Below are positions 22,243 to 31,236 of a stretch of DNA of 64,000 nt, piece by piece. This DNA is from Gaiellasilicea sp963745775 (lineage in GTDB: Bacteria > Actinomycetota > Thermoleophilia > Gaiellales > Gaiellaceae): positions 124,001 through 188,000 of the forward strand of contig CAVUYY010000012.1 of assembly GCA_963745775.1 (NCBI GenBank). The letters are read 5' to 3'. The stretch's first letter is position 1; the number at the start of each line of letters is the position of its first letter. The notes beneath the pieces are model-generated. The model ran no database searches and had not been told where the DNA came from. It saw nothing but the letters and a program-made list of their open reading frames with translations. Both the position numbers and the translations under genes were made by a program.

Positions 22243-25200
22243 GCGATTGCTTCGGTCGCGCCTGCCGCTGAGCGGCCTCGAGCCGCTCGATCCGCTCGAG
22301 CTTGGGCGGCACACGCAGCCGTTCGAAGATCTCGCGTGCCTCGGCGACGAGCGGTGCGACCTCGCCTGCGCGCTCGTTCGCGACCAACCATTCGGCGTGC
22401 TCCAGCAGCGCGATCGCGACCCAGTACGGCTCCTCGATCTCGCGCAGGGCCGTCACCGCCGCTTCGAACGGCGGCTCGGCTTCGGCTCGCAGCGCCGCCA
22501 GCCGAGCGCGCTGCAGGTGCAGGTATGCGTCCAACTGCGGTGACCGTCCGACCTGCGCGCTCTCCGCGAGCTCGATCAGCTCGGCGAGCGCCGAGGCCGA
22601 GCCGGTGAGGAGCGCCGACTCGCAACCTTGCTGGAGCAGAGAGGAGGTGTCGACCGGCCCCTGCAGTGGCTCGCGCAGTCCGGCGAAGCACTCGGCGAGG
22701 GCGTCGTCGTCGCGGGCTTCGGCCTGCGCGACGAGGATGCGGGCCAACTGGCGAACGCTCGCGGCCTGCACGTAGGCGGTCTCGTCCCACGCGGCGACAT
22801 CCGATGCGATCTCCCGCACCCGCTGCGCGTCGCCCCGCCAGAGAGCGATCTGCGCGAGATCGAGGAACATCGACGCCTGCACGGGGTCGGACGCGATCAG
22901 TCCGTCCTCGGGGAGCTCCGCCACGACCCGCTCGGCTTCGTCCCAGCGGCCCGTCACGCAGTACGTCCCGACCAGGTTGGTCGTCAGGGCGCGTTCACGG
23001 CCTCGGTCGCCGCGGCGGCGTGCGATCACGATGCCCCGCTCGATCACGGCTTCTGCTTCCGCGTTGCGCCCGGCCAGCGACAGCAGATAGCTGAGATTCA
23101 TGCAGGCGCGCATCGCGCCGGGTTCGTCGCCCGATTCTTCTGCGAGTACGAGTGCCTGACGCATCAGTCCCAGGCCTTCGATCGGGCGTGGGCGCGAGAC
23201 GATCAGAGCCTTGTTGATCAGGGCCTGCACCACGACGTTGAGGAGCAGCAAACGTTCCGAGAGGTCGAGGGCGCGCTCGACGTGCGGCAGCGCCTCTGCC
23301 GACCGCCCCTCGAAGAACAGCAGGCGGCCGAGCTCCGCCGAGACGGCTGCGATCGCAGGTTCGTTCCCGACGTTCTCGTGCGACTCGAGGGCGCTCTCGA
23401 GCAGGGCCGCGCCCTCCTCGATCCGGTTCGAGACGAGCAGCAGCTCGCCGAGCCGGACCTGTGCTCCGGCTGCTTCGGCGCGCTCTCCGATCCGGGTGAG
23501 GATTGCGATCGCCTGCTCGAGCAGCGGCGCGGCCTCGTCGAACCTGCCGCCCATGACGGCGAGCTCGCCGGCACGCGCCAGCGAACGACCGCGTTCCGCC
23601 TCGTCGCCGGCCAGGTCGGCAGCCCGTTCGAACGCCCGCTGCGCCTCGAGGGAGGCCGCCAGTGAGGCGGCACGTTCAGCGGCGCGTGTGAACCAGCGCC
23701 GCGCCTCCGCGCGCACGTCGTCTCCGTCCGCTGCGGCCGCGTCCGCCTGGTGCGCGTCGAGATAGTGCGACGCGATCACCTCGGCGATCTCGTCCGGGTC
23801 GATACCGGTGTCCGTCGCAAGGAAGCGCGCGGCTGCAAGGTGACGCCGGCGACGGTCACGCCGGCCGATGGTCTCGTAGGTGATCCGCTGGATGAGCGCC
23901 TGCAGGAACCCGAGCTGGCCGCGCTCGGGTGAGAACGGATCCGTCTCGATCGTCAGCAGCTCCCTGCGGATCAGACTCGTCACGAGTCGCTCGATCTCCG
24001 GCTCGGTGCGGCCCGAGAGCGCCGCGAGCCCGCTGCGCGTGAACGTCTTGCCGAGCACAGATGCGTCCTGGAGGAGGCTCCGTTCCTCCTCGGTAACGGC
24101 ATCGAGGCGAGAGGCTATGAGTGCGTGCAGCGTCTCGGGCACCTCGAACGACGTCAGGTCGCCGGCGACGACGCCGAGGCCGTCGACCTCCGTCAGGAGG
24201 CCGCGGTCTCGGAGCATGCGGACGGTCTCGACGGCGTAGAGCGGGATTCCCTCCGCCGCTTCTCGCAGCCGGTCCCGGAGGTCGTCGGGCAGGCCCGGAA
24301 CGAGCCCGGTCAACAGCTCGTTCATCCCCTCGTCGTCGAGCGGCTCCAGCGGCAGCGTCGTCGCGCTCCGGGTCGCCCCCGGGAAGCCAGGATGCCGATC
24401 GGCGATCTCCGGACGAGCGAGCGTCAGGACGAAGATCGGGTGGTGCCGACCCCAGTCGAGGAGGTACTCGACGAAGGCGACGAGGCCCTCGTCCGCCCAG
24501 TGGATGTCCTCGAGCACGAGCACGAGCGGCCCCTGCTCGGCGAGCCGCTCGAAGAATCGCCGCCAGGCCGCGAAGAGATCCTCCCGATCGGGCGCGTTCC
24601 GCTCGGCGAGACCGAGCAGGTGGAGCAAGCGGGGCTCGATCCACTCTCGCTCCGCCGGGTCCGTGAGATGGGTCTCGAGTGTTGCGCGGAGCTTGGCCGT
24701 TGCGCTCTCGGCCGTCTCGTTCTCGACGATCTTCGCCCGGCCGCGGATCATCTCCGCCAGGGCCCAGTAGGCGACGCCGTCGCCGTAGGAGAGGCAGCGG
24801 CCGCGGTGCCACCAGATCTCGCCTGCGAGGCCGTCGATGTACTTCTCGAACTCCCACGAGAGCCGCGACTTGCCGATCCCTGCGACGCCGACCACGGACA
24901 CGAGCTTCGCTCGCTTCTCGTCTGCGCTCGCGTGGAAGAGCTCCTTGACCAGCCGTAACTCCGCTACGCGGCCGACGAACGGCGCCTCCAGCCCGGCGGT
25001 CGCGCGGCCCTCGCCGCGTCGCTGGGCCGAGACCCGCAAGGCCTGCCACAGCGACACGGGCTGTGCCTTGCCCTTGAGCTCGTGCTTGCCCGCGTCGGCG
25101 TAGGCGATCGCGGCCTCGGAGGCGCGCCGGGTCGACTCGCCGACGAGGACCATTCCCGGGTCGGCCGCCGACTGGATGCGAGCGGCGGTGTTGACGAGGT

Positions 25201-25745
25201 CGCCCGCCACCATTCCCTGGCCCTGGGCGCCCACCGTCACGGCGGCTTCACCCGTGAGCACGCCTGCGCGCGCCGCCAGATCCGGGTCGATCGCGGGCAC
25301 GGCCGAGACGAGCTCGAGTGCGGCGCGCACGGCGCGCTCGGCGTCGTCCTCGTTCGCGACCGGCGCGCCCCAGACGGCCATCACCGCGTCGCCGATGAAC
25401 TTCTCGAGCGTGCCGCCGTAGCGCTCGATGATCTGACGAGCGACGTCGAAGTAGCGGGTCAGGAGCTCGCGCGTGTCCTCCGCGTCCCGCGCCTCGGAGG
25501 CTGTCGTGAAGCCCACCAGGTCGGCGAAGAGGACGGAGACGAGTCGCCGCTCGGCTGCCGGTGCGTCGGCGACTGGGCTTGTGTTCATCGCGCACAAGCG
25601 CTTCACCGCATTCGCCGCAGAACTTCGTGCCGGCCGCATTGGGTGTGCCACACGCGGGACAGGCGATCGCGAGCGAGGCACCGCACTCGCCGCAGAACTT
25701 CCGGCCCGCCTCGTTCTCCGAGCCACAGGCCGCGCAGGCGATCAT
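22239..25745 (-). CDS. Adenylate/guanylate cyclase-AAA-TPR protein with double zinc ribbon (frameshifts at both ends)
   Basis: Domain order is: two zinc ribbons at the N-terminus (CAACGSENEAGRKFCGECG and CPACGTPNAAGTKFCGECG); a class III cyclase domain (RLVSVLFADLVGFTTASEA, FIGDAVMAVWG, GDLVNTAARIQ); an AAA/STAND ATPase (VVGVAGIGKSRL Walker A, LVLVLEDIHWADEG Walker B); and a long TPR region of over 500 residues. This is a well-known actinobacterial signalling architecture, predicted to make cAMP or cGMP under ATPase/TPR control. A frame change near 25595 separates the zinc ribbons from the cyclase. The C-terminal frame stays open to 22025, but a 1-base change near 22275 would end it at TAG 22239-22241. 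It starts 1 nt after the thioesterase stop. Confidence 0.85.
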
Positions 25746-25746
25746 G

Positions 25747-26152
25747 TCAGAGCACCGCCTGAGTCTGGGTGACGCGGGCGACGTGCTTCTCGGCGTCGTC
25801 GAAGAGATCGGTCTCGACGACGATCGTCGTCCGGCCGCGGTGGAGGAGCCGCGAGCGCGCGTGGACGTGGCCCTCGCGGACGGCGCGGAAGAAGTTCGTC
25901 TTCGACTCGATCGTGGCGGTGCCGCCGGCGCCGTCGGGCAGGTTGAGGAAGGCGAGGTAGGCGCCGGCTGCGTCGGCCAGCGACATCAGCGCGCCGCCGT
26001 GGAGGATCCCGCCGGCCGTGCAGAGCCGCTCCTCCCAGGCGAGCCTGCGCTCGCACCTCGTCGGCGTCGGCGGCGACGAGCTCGAGCCCGAGCGTCGCCC
26101 CGAACGGCATCGCGGTGTTGAGCTGGGCCGTCTGCTCTCTGTCGTGCTCCAT
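25747..26152 (-). CDS. PaaI-like hotdog-fold thioesterase (one frameshift near 26044)
   Basis: The hotdog thioesterase pattern is LNTAMPFGATLGLELVAADA near the N-terminus, LCTAGGILHGGALMSLADAA (central helix with the catalytic Asp) and TNFFRAVREGHVHARSRLLH followed by RTTIVVETDL. It probably hydrolyses acyl- or phenylacetyl-type CoA esters. One extra base near 26044 splits the frame; corrected length is about 134 residues, normal for the family. The ATG follows TATCGT by 7 nt, so it is probably leaderless. The stop lies 1 nt before the cyclase start, so the two genes form an operon. Confidence 0.85.
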
Positions 26153-26201
26153 GGCGCCGACGATAACCGGTGTGGCCGCAGGCGGTCGCTAGGCTCACGC
26201 G

Positions 26202-26827
26202 ATGAGTCCCGACCGGCAGTGGTGGCTGCGCGTGCCGGCCGTCTTCCTCAGCCCCCGCTCCGGTTTTCGTGGCGCTCCGCAACGAGGAGGAGGACGACGT
26301 CGACGCCCGCCAGGAGCCGATCCTCGCGCTCGTCTACCTGGCCGGGATTGCAGGGGTTCTGGCGACCTCGACGGCAGGAACGCTGCTCGACGACACGGAG
26401 TACGACTCGTTGCTCGTGGCGGTGTGGGCCGTGATCGCCGGTGGGATCTACGGGGTCGCCGGTTACTTCATCATCGGGGGCGCGATCTATCTCGGCGCGC
26501 GGGCGCTCGGTGGTCTCGGCAGCTATCAGCGCGGCGCGGCACATTCTGGGATTCGCTGCGGCGCCGCTCGCGCTCTCGCTCTTCCTCGTCTGGCCACTCC
26601 AGCTCGCGGTGCTGGGCGACGACGTCTTCCAGACCGGCGGTTCGGACGACGGCACCGCCGATCTCGTCTTCGACGCGCTCGAGCTCGGCTTCGCGCTCTG
26701 GTCGGCCGCGCTCCTGCTCGTCGGCGTCCGGGCCGTCCACGGCTGGAGCTGGTGGCGGTCGCTCGGGGTGATGGGGCTCGTCGCGCTCTTCCTAGCGGCG
26801 TTCGCCTACCTTCCGAGCGTCTTCTAG
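26202..26827 (+). CDS. Yip1-family membrane protein (two frameshifts)
   Basis: About 208 residues with five hydrophobic helices, among them LVYLAGIAGVLATSTAGTLL, VWAVIAGGIYGVAGYFIIGG, FAAAPLALSLFLVWPLQLAV and LGVMGLVALFLAAFAYLPSV. The start MSPDRQWWLRVPAVFLSP and the layout match YIP1-domain proteins of actinobacteria, whose function is unknown. Frame changes occur near 26265 and 26530. TAGGCT lies 6 nt before the ATG. Its 3' end overlaps panB by 36 bp on the other strand. Confidence 0.75.
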
Positions 26828-27703
26828 CGACGCCTCGAAAAGCGCCAGCTCGTCCTCCGGCATCGAGTAGGTGTGCTGCTCCTCCGGGAAGCGCCGCTCG
26901 CGGACGTCGGCGACATAGGCGGAGACGGCCTTCGTGATCTCGCTCGCGAGGTCGGCGTACTGCTTGACGAACCGTGGCGAGCGGCCCTCGTAAAGGCCGA
27001 GCAGGTCGTGCCAGACGAGCACCTGGCCGTCGCAGTCGGCTCCGGCGCCGATCCCGATCGTCGGGATTGTCAGCAGCTCGGTGATCCGCGCCGCGACCGG
27101 AGCCGGAACCGCCTCGAGGACGAGAGCGAACACGCCGGCGGCCTCGAGCGCGAGCGCGTCCTCGACGAGGCGGCGCGCCTTCTCGGCGGTCCGGCCCTGC
27201 GCCTTGAAGCCGCCGAGCATCGTCGCCGACTGAGGGGTGAGGCCGATGTGGCCCATCGTCGGCACGCCGGCGCCCACGAGCGCGCGGACACGGGAAAGCG
27301 TCGCGCCGGCGCCCTCGACCTTGACTGCGTCCGCGCTCGCCTCCTTGAGAAAGCGGATCGCGTTCTCGAGCGCGTCCTCGTCGGAGACCTGGAAGGAGCC
27401 GAACGGCATGTCCGCGACGACGAGCGGGCGGCGCGCGCCCCGGTTGACCGCGCGCGTGAGCACGATCATCTCGTCCATCGTCGCCGGCACGGTCGAGTCG
27501 TGGCCGAGCACGGTCATCGCCGCCGAGTCGCCGACGAGGATGATGTCGGCGCCGGCAGCGTCGGCGAGCCGGCCGGATGGGGCGTCGTAGGCGGTGATCA
27601 TCGCGATCGGCTGGCGGCGCGCCTTCAGCTCGGCGAGCTCGGTGAGCGCAACCTTGCCGGGCGCCGGCGTGCCGGGCGCGGGCTTGCGAGGTCGGGTGGT
27701 CAT
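26792..27703 (-). CDS. panB: 3-methyl-2-oxobutanoate hydroxymethyltransferase
   Basis: PanB transfers a hydroxymethyl group from methylene-THF to alpha-ketoisovalerate, the first step towards pantothenate. The 303 residues include MITAYDAPSGRLADAAGADI, the metal/substrate block VGDSAAMTVLGHDSTVPATM, DMPFGSFQ, VKVEGAG, GHIGLTPQSA and TIGIGAGADCDGQVLVWHD, all PanB signatures. The ATG at 27703 overlaps the panC stop (ATGA). The gene order DUF2520-panC-panB on one strand forms a pantothenate operon. Confidence 0.95.
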   Translation of the reverse strand: MTTRPRKPAPGTPAPGKVALTELAELKARRQPIAMITAYDAPSGRLADAAGADIILVGDSAAMTVLGHDSTVPATMDEMIVLTRAVNRGARRPLVVADMPFGSFQVSDEDALENAIRFLKEASADAVKVEGAGATLSRVRALVGAGVPTMGHIGLTPQSATMLGGFKAQGRTAEKARRLVEDALALEAAGVFALVLEAVPAPVAARITELLTIPTIGIGAGADCDGQVLVWHDLLGLYEGRSPRFVKQYADLASEITKAVSAYVADVRERRFPEEQHTYSMPEDELALFEASLEDARKVGERR

Positions 27704-28458
27704 GCTTCCTCCTTGTCGAGGACGACGTTGTCGATCAGGCGGGTGGAGCCGACGCGAATCGCGGCGGCGAGGACGGGCGGGTCGAAGTCGGCGCGCTCGA
27801 CGTAGTCGACGTCCAGCCCGGAGAGCTCGGTGCGCGCCGCGTCGAGATCGCGCGTCGCGAGTGCGCGCGGGAGGGCAAGCGCGCGCTCGCGCTCGGCGGG
27901 GGAGAGGAGGACGTTGCGCGACGAGAGCGCGAGCCCGTCGGCGTCTCGAACGGTCGGCACCGAGATCACGGTCACGTCCAGATCGAGGTCGCGCACCATC
28001 CGTCGGAGCACCGCGAGCCTGCTGGGCGTCCTTCTGACCGAAATACGCGTAGCGGGGGCGGACGATGTTGAAGAGCTTGAGGCAGATCGTGGCCACGCCG
28101 CGAAAGTGGCCCGGCCGGTGCGCGCCCTCGAGCCCGCGCGCGACGCTCCTCGACGTCGACCCAGGTCTGGAAGCCCGGCGGGTACAGCTCCTCCACGGCC
28201 GGAGCGAACAGCACGTCGGCACCTGCGACCTCGGCGACGCGGAGATCTCGCTCCTCGTCGCGCGGATAGGCGGCGAGATCGGCCGGATCGCCGAACTGGG
28301 CGGGATTGACGAACAGGCTGACGACGACGGTGTCGCAGTCCTGCCGCGCAGCGGCGATCAGCGCTTCGTGCCCGGCGTGCAGAGCACCCATCGTCGGCAC
28401 GAGGCCGACGCTCGGCGCCGAGCGGGCCGAGCTCGGCAATCCGGCGCACGATCCTCAC
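27700..28458 (-). CDS. panC: Pantoate-beta-alanine ligase (about three frameshifts)
   Basis: PanC condenses pantoate and beta-alanine with ATP. Signatures appear across frames: VPTMGALHAGHEALI (HxGH nucleotide-binding motif), VVVSLFVNPAQFGDPADL, FRGVATICLKLFNIVRPRYA, YFGQKDAQQ, and SSRNVLLSPAERERAL (the SSRN block, equivalent to KMSKS). Frame changes fall near 28420, 28140 and 28025; the corrected length is about 252 residues, slightly short of the usual 280. GTG 28458 overlaps the stop of the DUF2520 gene (GTGA). As an otherwise complete biosynthetic gene between intact partners, its breaks look like sequence errors. Confidence 0.85.
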   Translation of the reverse strand: MRIVRRIAELGPLGAERRPRADDGCSARRARSADRRCAAGLRHRRRQPVRQSRPVRRSGRSRRLSARRGARSPRRRGRRCRRAVRSGRGGAVPAGLPDLGRRRGASRAGSRARTGRATFAAWPRSASSSSTSSAPATRISVRRTPSRLAVLRRMVRDLDLDVTVISVPTVRDADGLALSSRNVLLSPAERERALALPRALATRDLDAARTELSGLDVDYVERADFDPPVLAAAIRVGSTRLIDNVVLDKEEA

Positions 28459-29120
28459 AGGAGCGCCTTCGTCGTCTCGGCGAGCGCCGAGTACATCGAC
28501 TCGAGCTCGGGCCGCTCGCGGCGGATCGCCGCGACGTGCGTCTCGACGGTCGCCCAGTCGCCGCGCGCGATCGGCCCGGTCAGCTCGAAGCCGTTCTCGA
28601 TCGTCCGCCGCATCAGCGGATCGAGCGCCTCCGGCGGGGCACCGGCGGACTCGAGCAGCGACCCGGCGGCGCGCCGGAGCGTCACGAGATAGTTCGACGC
28701 GATCGCCGCGCCCGCGTGGTAGGCGTCGCGCTTCTCGTCGGCGAGCGCGAACGGCTGGAGCCCGAGCGTGCGCGCGAGCCAGAGGCCGACCTCCCGCGCC
28801 TCGTCGCTCTCGGCCGTGATCGCCGCGAACGCTCCGTCGAGCTGCTCGGCGCCGCGCGCCCGCGTGAACGTCTGCAGGGGGTGGAGGCCGAAGCGGCGCG
28901 TGTGCGGATCCAGCTCGGCGAGCGGCGTCGCGCCGCTCACGTGCGCGATCCACGGTCCCGGCTCCACGGTGCGCGCAACCTCGGCGATCGCGCGGTCGGG
29001 AACGCAGAGCAGGACGAGCTCCGGACCGCGGTCGGTCACGAGGAGGCCGCGCTCGGCGAGCCTGGCGGCCAGAGCCGAGCCGACGCGCCCCGCGCCGACG
29101 ACATGAACGCTCGTGATCAT
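28455..29120 (-). CDS. Rossmann-like/DUF2520 domain protein
   Basis: The 221-residue product starts with an NAD(P)-binding strand (SVHVVGAGRVGSALAARLAE) and continues into the DUF2520 helical domain (DEKRDAYHAGAAIASNYLVT). The fold is that of ketopantoate reductase-like and ProC-like dehydrogenases. DUF2520 genes commonly lie next to panC in actinobacteria and other phyla, as here (GTGA overlap). A role in pantothenate synthesis is suggested by context only. Confidence 0.85.
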   Translation of the reverse strand: MITSVHVVGAGRVGSALAARLAERGLLVTDRGPELVLLCVPDRAIAEVARTVEPGPWIAHVSGATPLAELDPHTRRFGLHPLQTFTRARGAEQLDGAFAAITAESDEAREVGLWLARTLGLQPFALADEKRDAYHAGAAIASNYLVTLRRAAGSLLESAGAPPEALDPLMRRTIENGFELTGPIARGDWATVETHVAAIRRERPELESMYSALAETTKALL

Positions 29121-29174
29121 CTGATGTGGCTCCAGTTCCGGGATCCGGATACCGGGCGCCGTTAGTCTAGCCCC

Positions 29175-30035
29175 GTGCGGATTGCGGTCGGCGACACACG
29201 GCTCTACTTCGACGTCGACGGGCCCGAGCTCGTCCCCGATGGGCCCTGGATGCGCGAGCGTCCGACGGTTCTGCTGCTCCATCCCGGGCCTGGCTTCGAC
29301 CACGGCCTCTTCAAGGTGCAGATCGGGCCGTCACTCGTGCCGCACGCGCAGGTCGTGTACCTCGATCAGCGCGGCGGCGGCCGCAGCGATCCGGCGGACC
29401 CCGACGCGCTGACCCTCGACCGGTGGGCCGACGACGTCCGCGAGTTCTGCGAGACGCTCGGGATCGAGCGGCCGATCGTGCTCGGGCTCGGCTTCGGCTC
29501 GCTCGTCGCGATCCGCTACGCGGCGCGATCCCCGGCGCATCCCGGCGCGCTCGTGCTCGCGGCGCCCGTCGCGCGGATGGTGCCGGAGCGGTCGATCGCG
29601 GTCTACGAGCGGCTCGGCGGGAGCAACGCGCGCGAGGTGGCGGAGCGGTTCTACGGCTCGATGGACGAGCAGACGTTCGCCGATTTCCTCCGGGTCTGCT
29701 TTCCCCTCCTCTCGAGCTACGAGCTGACGAGCGACGTGATCATCCGCGCCGACTGGCGGCCCGACGTGCTGATCCGGTGGATGCTCGGCGAGAGCCGGGA
29801 GCTCGACCTCCGCGCCGACCTGGCGAGGATCGAGGTGCCGACTCTGGTGCTCGCGGGCGAGGACGATGCGTGGGCGCCGCCCGAGTCGGTGCAGGAAGTG
29901 GTCGAGCATCTGCCCGAGGAGACGCAATTCCACAGCTTTGCGAACGCCCGTCACTCGGTCTTCCGCGACGCGCCGGACGCGACGGCCGAGCTGCTGGCCT
30001 TTCTCGATGGGCTGCGGAGGGCAAAACCCTCCTAG
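29175..30035 (+). CDS. Alpha/beta hydrolase fold protein with a glycine at the nucleophile position
   Basis: The 286-residue protein has the hydrolase layout: LLLHPGPGFDHG (HGxPG-like oxyanion segment), YLDQRGGGRSDP, the elbow VLGLGFGSLVAIRYA, the acid GEDDAWAPPE and the histidine loop NARHSVF. It resembles proline iminopeptidase-like hydrolases. The usual Gly-x-Ser-x-Gly elbow reads G-L-G-F-G, so the nucleophile Ser is replaced by Gly, while the Asp and His positions remain. The start GTG has TAGTCT 6 nt upstream. Its stop shares CTAG 30032-30035 with the convergent GNAT gene. Confidence 0.85.
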   Translation: MRIAVGDTRLYFDVDGPELVPDGPWMRERPTVLLLHPGPGFDHGLFKVQIGPSLVPHAQVVYLDQRGGGRSDPADPDALTLDRWADDVREFCETLGIERPIVLGLGFGSLVAIRYAARSPAHPGALVLAAPVARMVPERSIAVYERLGGSNAREVAERFYGSMDEQTFADFLRVCFPLLSSYELTSDVIIRADWRPDVLIRWMLGESRELDLRADLARIEVPTLVLAGEDDAWAPPESVQEVVEHLPEETQFHSFANARHSVFRDAPDATAELLAFLDGLRRAKPS

Positions 30036-30619
30036 CGGCCGAGTCGCAGGAGCAGGTTCGCCCGCACCTCCGGCCACTCCTCGGCGATCACGCTGTACCA
30101 GGCCGAGTCGCGGTTCTCGCCTCCGCGCACGAGCATGTGCCGGCGGTGGACGCCCTCGAACTGAGCCGGCAGGGCCTCCATCGCGGCGCGCGAGCGCTCG
30201 TTCAGCGCGTCCGTCTTCAGCTCGACGCGGCGGCAGCCGAGCCGCTCGAAAGCGTCGCCGAGCATCAGGAGCTTGGCTTCGATGTTCGCCCCCGTCTGCC
30301 AGACCTCCGGTGTGAGCCACGTCCAGCCGATCTCGAGGCTCCGGTGCTCGGGCCGGAGCGAGAGGAAGCGGCTGCTGCCGACGACCTTCCCGTCGGCCAG
30401 CCGGATCGTCGCGAACGGAAGCTCGAGCCCGGCAGCGGCGTTCGCGAGCGCGCTCTCGACGTAGTCGCGTAGCTCCTCGGGGGTTCGTGGCTGGACGATG
30501 CTCATCCAGCTCCAGATCCGCTCGTCCCGCGAGGCGTCCCAGAGGCCGCTCTCGTGCTCGGAGGCCATCGGCTCGAGGCGAACGAGCTCGCCGGTCAGCA
30601 CGGTCGACGTCCATTCCAT
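30032..30619 (-). CDS. GNAT N-acetyltransferase, RimJ/RimL type
   Basis: 195 residues. LTGELVRLEPMASEH at the N-terminus, VVGSSRFLSLRPEHRSLEIG and WTWLTPEVWQTGANIEAKLL (acetyl-CoA binding and the following helix), RRVELKTDALNERSRAAME and the tail RDSAWYSVIAEEWPEVR are typical of the RimJ/RimL-like GNAT branch common in actinobacteria. The substrate is unknown. The ATG at 30619 lies only 18 nt from the divergent ferritin-like gene, so the two promoters must overlap. Confidence 0.9.
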   Translation of the reverse strand: MEWTSTVLTGELVRLEPMASEHESGLWDASRDERIWSWMSIVQPRTPEELRDYVESALANAAAGLELPFATIRLADGKVVGSSRFLSLRPEHRSLEIGWTWLTPEVWQTGANIEAKLLMLGDAFERLGCRRVELKTDALNERSRAAMEALPAQFEGVHRRHMLVRGGENRDSAWYSVIAEEWPEVRANLLLRLGR

Positions 30620-30637
30620 TCTCGTAGAGTGCCGATC

Positions 30638-30958
30638 GTGCCGTTCGACCAGTACCACGAGCCGCCGGAGGAGCTGCCCGAGGAGACGCGCACCTTCGCG
30701 CGGATCTGCGCCTCGCTGATCGAGGAGGCGGAGGCGATCGGCTGGTACGAGCAGCGGCTGGCGGTCGAGAAGGACGCGGAGGCGCGCGCGATCATGGAGA
30801 ACGCGCAGGGCGAGGAGTTCAAGCACTTCGCGATGAACCTCGAGTTCCTCGGCCGCCGCAAGCCGGTCTGGGCCGACGTGCTGAAGCAGGTGCTCTTCAA
30901 GCCGGGCGACATCGTCGAGCACGGCGAGCAGGCCGAGGAAGAACTGAACGGCGGGTAG
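30638..30958 (+). CDS. Encapsulated-ferritin-like (EncFtn-type) protein
   Basis: About 106 residues in two long helices. The pattern YHEPPEELPEETRTFARICA, LIEEAEAIGWYEQRLAVE and EEFKHFAMNLEFLGRR matches the encapsulated ferritin family, where Glu/His residues on antiparallel helices form an Fe(II) oxidation site between two subunits. Those Glu (EEAEAIGW), Tyr and Glu/His (EEFKH) positions are kept. The C-terminus (DIVEHGEQAEEELNGG) shows no clear encapsulin-targeting peptide, and no encapsulin shell gene is in this window. The start is GTG 30638, with TAGAGT 7 nt before it; GTG 30629 is possible. Confidence 0.75.
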   Translation: MPFDQYHEPPEELPEETRTFARICASLIEEAEAIGWYEQRLAVEKDAEARAIMENAQGEEFKHFAMNLEFLGRRKPVWADVLKQVLFKPGDIVEHGEQAEEELNGG

Positions 30959-30967
30959 GATTCGGGC

Positions 30968-31180
30968 GTGCCGATCTACGAATACGCGTGCATGGAGTGC
31001 GAGTCGCATTTCGAGGAGCTCGTCCGGAACGCGGAACAGGCGGTTGCCTGCCCGGAGTGTGGTGCCGCCAACGTGCTCAAGCAGATGTCGAGCTTTGCCG
31101 TCGCGGGCGTCTCCTCGCAGCCGCGCTCGAGCGGTGGCGGCGGCGGCGGTTGCTGCGGCGGCTCCTGCGGCTCCTGCTAG
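30968..31180 (+). CDS. FmdB-type putative regulatory zinc ribbon protein
   Basis: 70 residues starting at GTG. The N-terminus PIYEYACMECESHFEELV and the second pair CPECGAANVLKQ make the CxxC...CxxC zinc ribbon of the FmdB/CxxC_CXXC_SSSS family. The tail is unusual: six glycines followed by CCGGSCGSC, giving four extra cysteines. TAGGAT lies 6 nt upstream of the start. It lies 9 nt after the ferritin-like gene. Confidence 0.85.
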   Translation: MPIYEYACMECESHFEELVRNAEQAVACPECGAANVLKQMSSFAVAGVSSQPRSSGGGGGGCCGGSCGSC

Positions 31181-31236
31181 AGGCGACGAGCGCGACCTTC
31201 TAGCCGCGTCCGGCCCGCAGCGTAGACTCACCCTCC

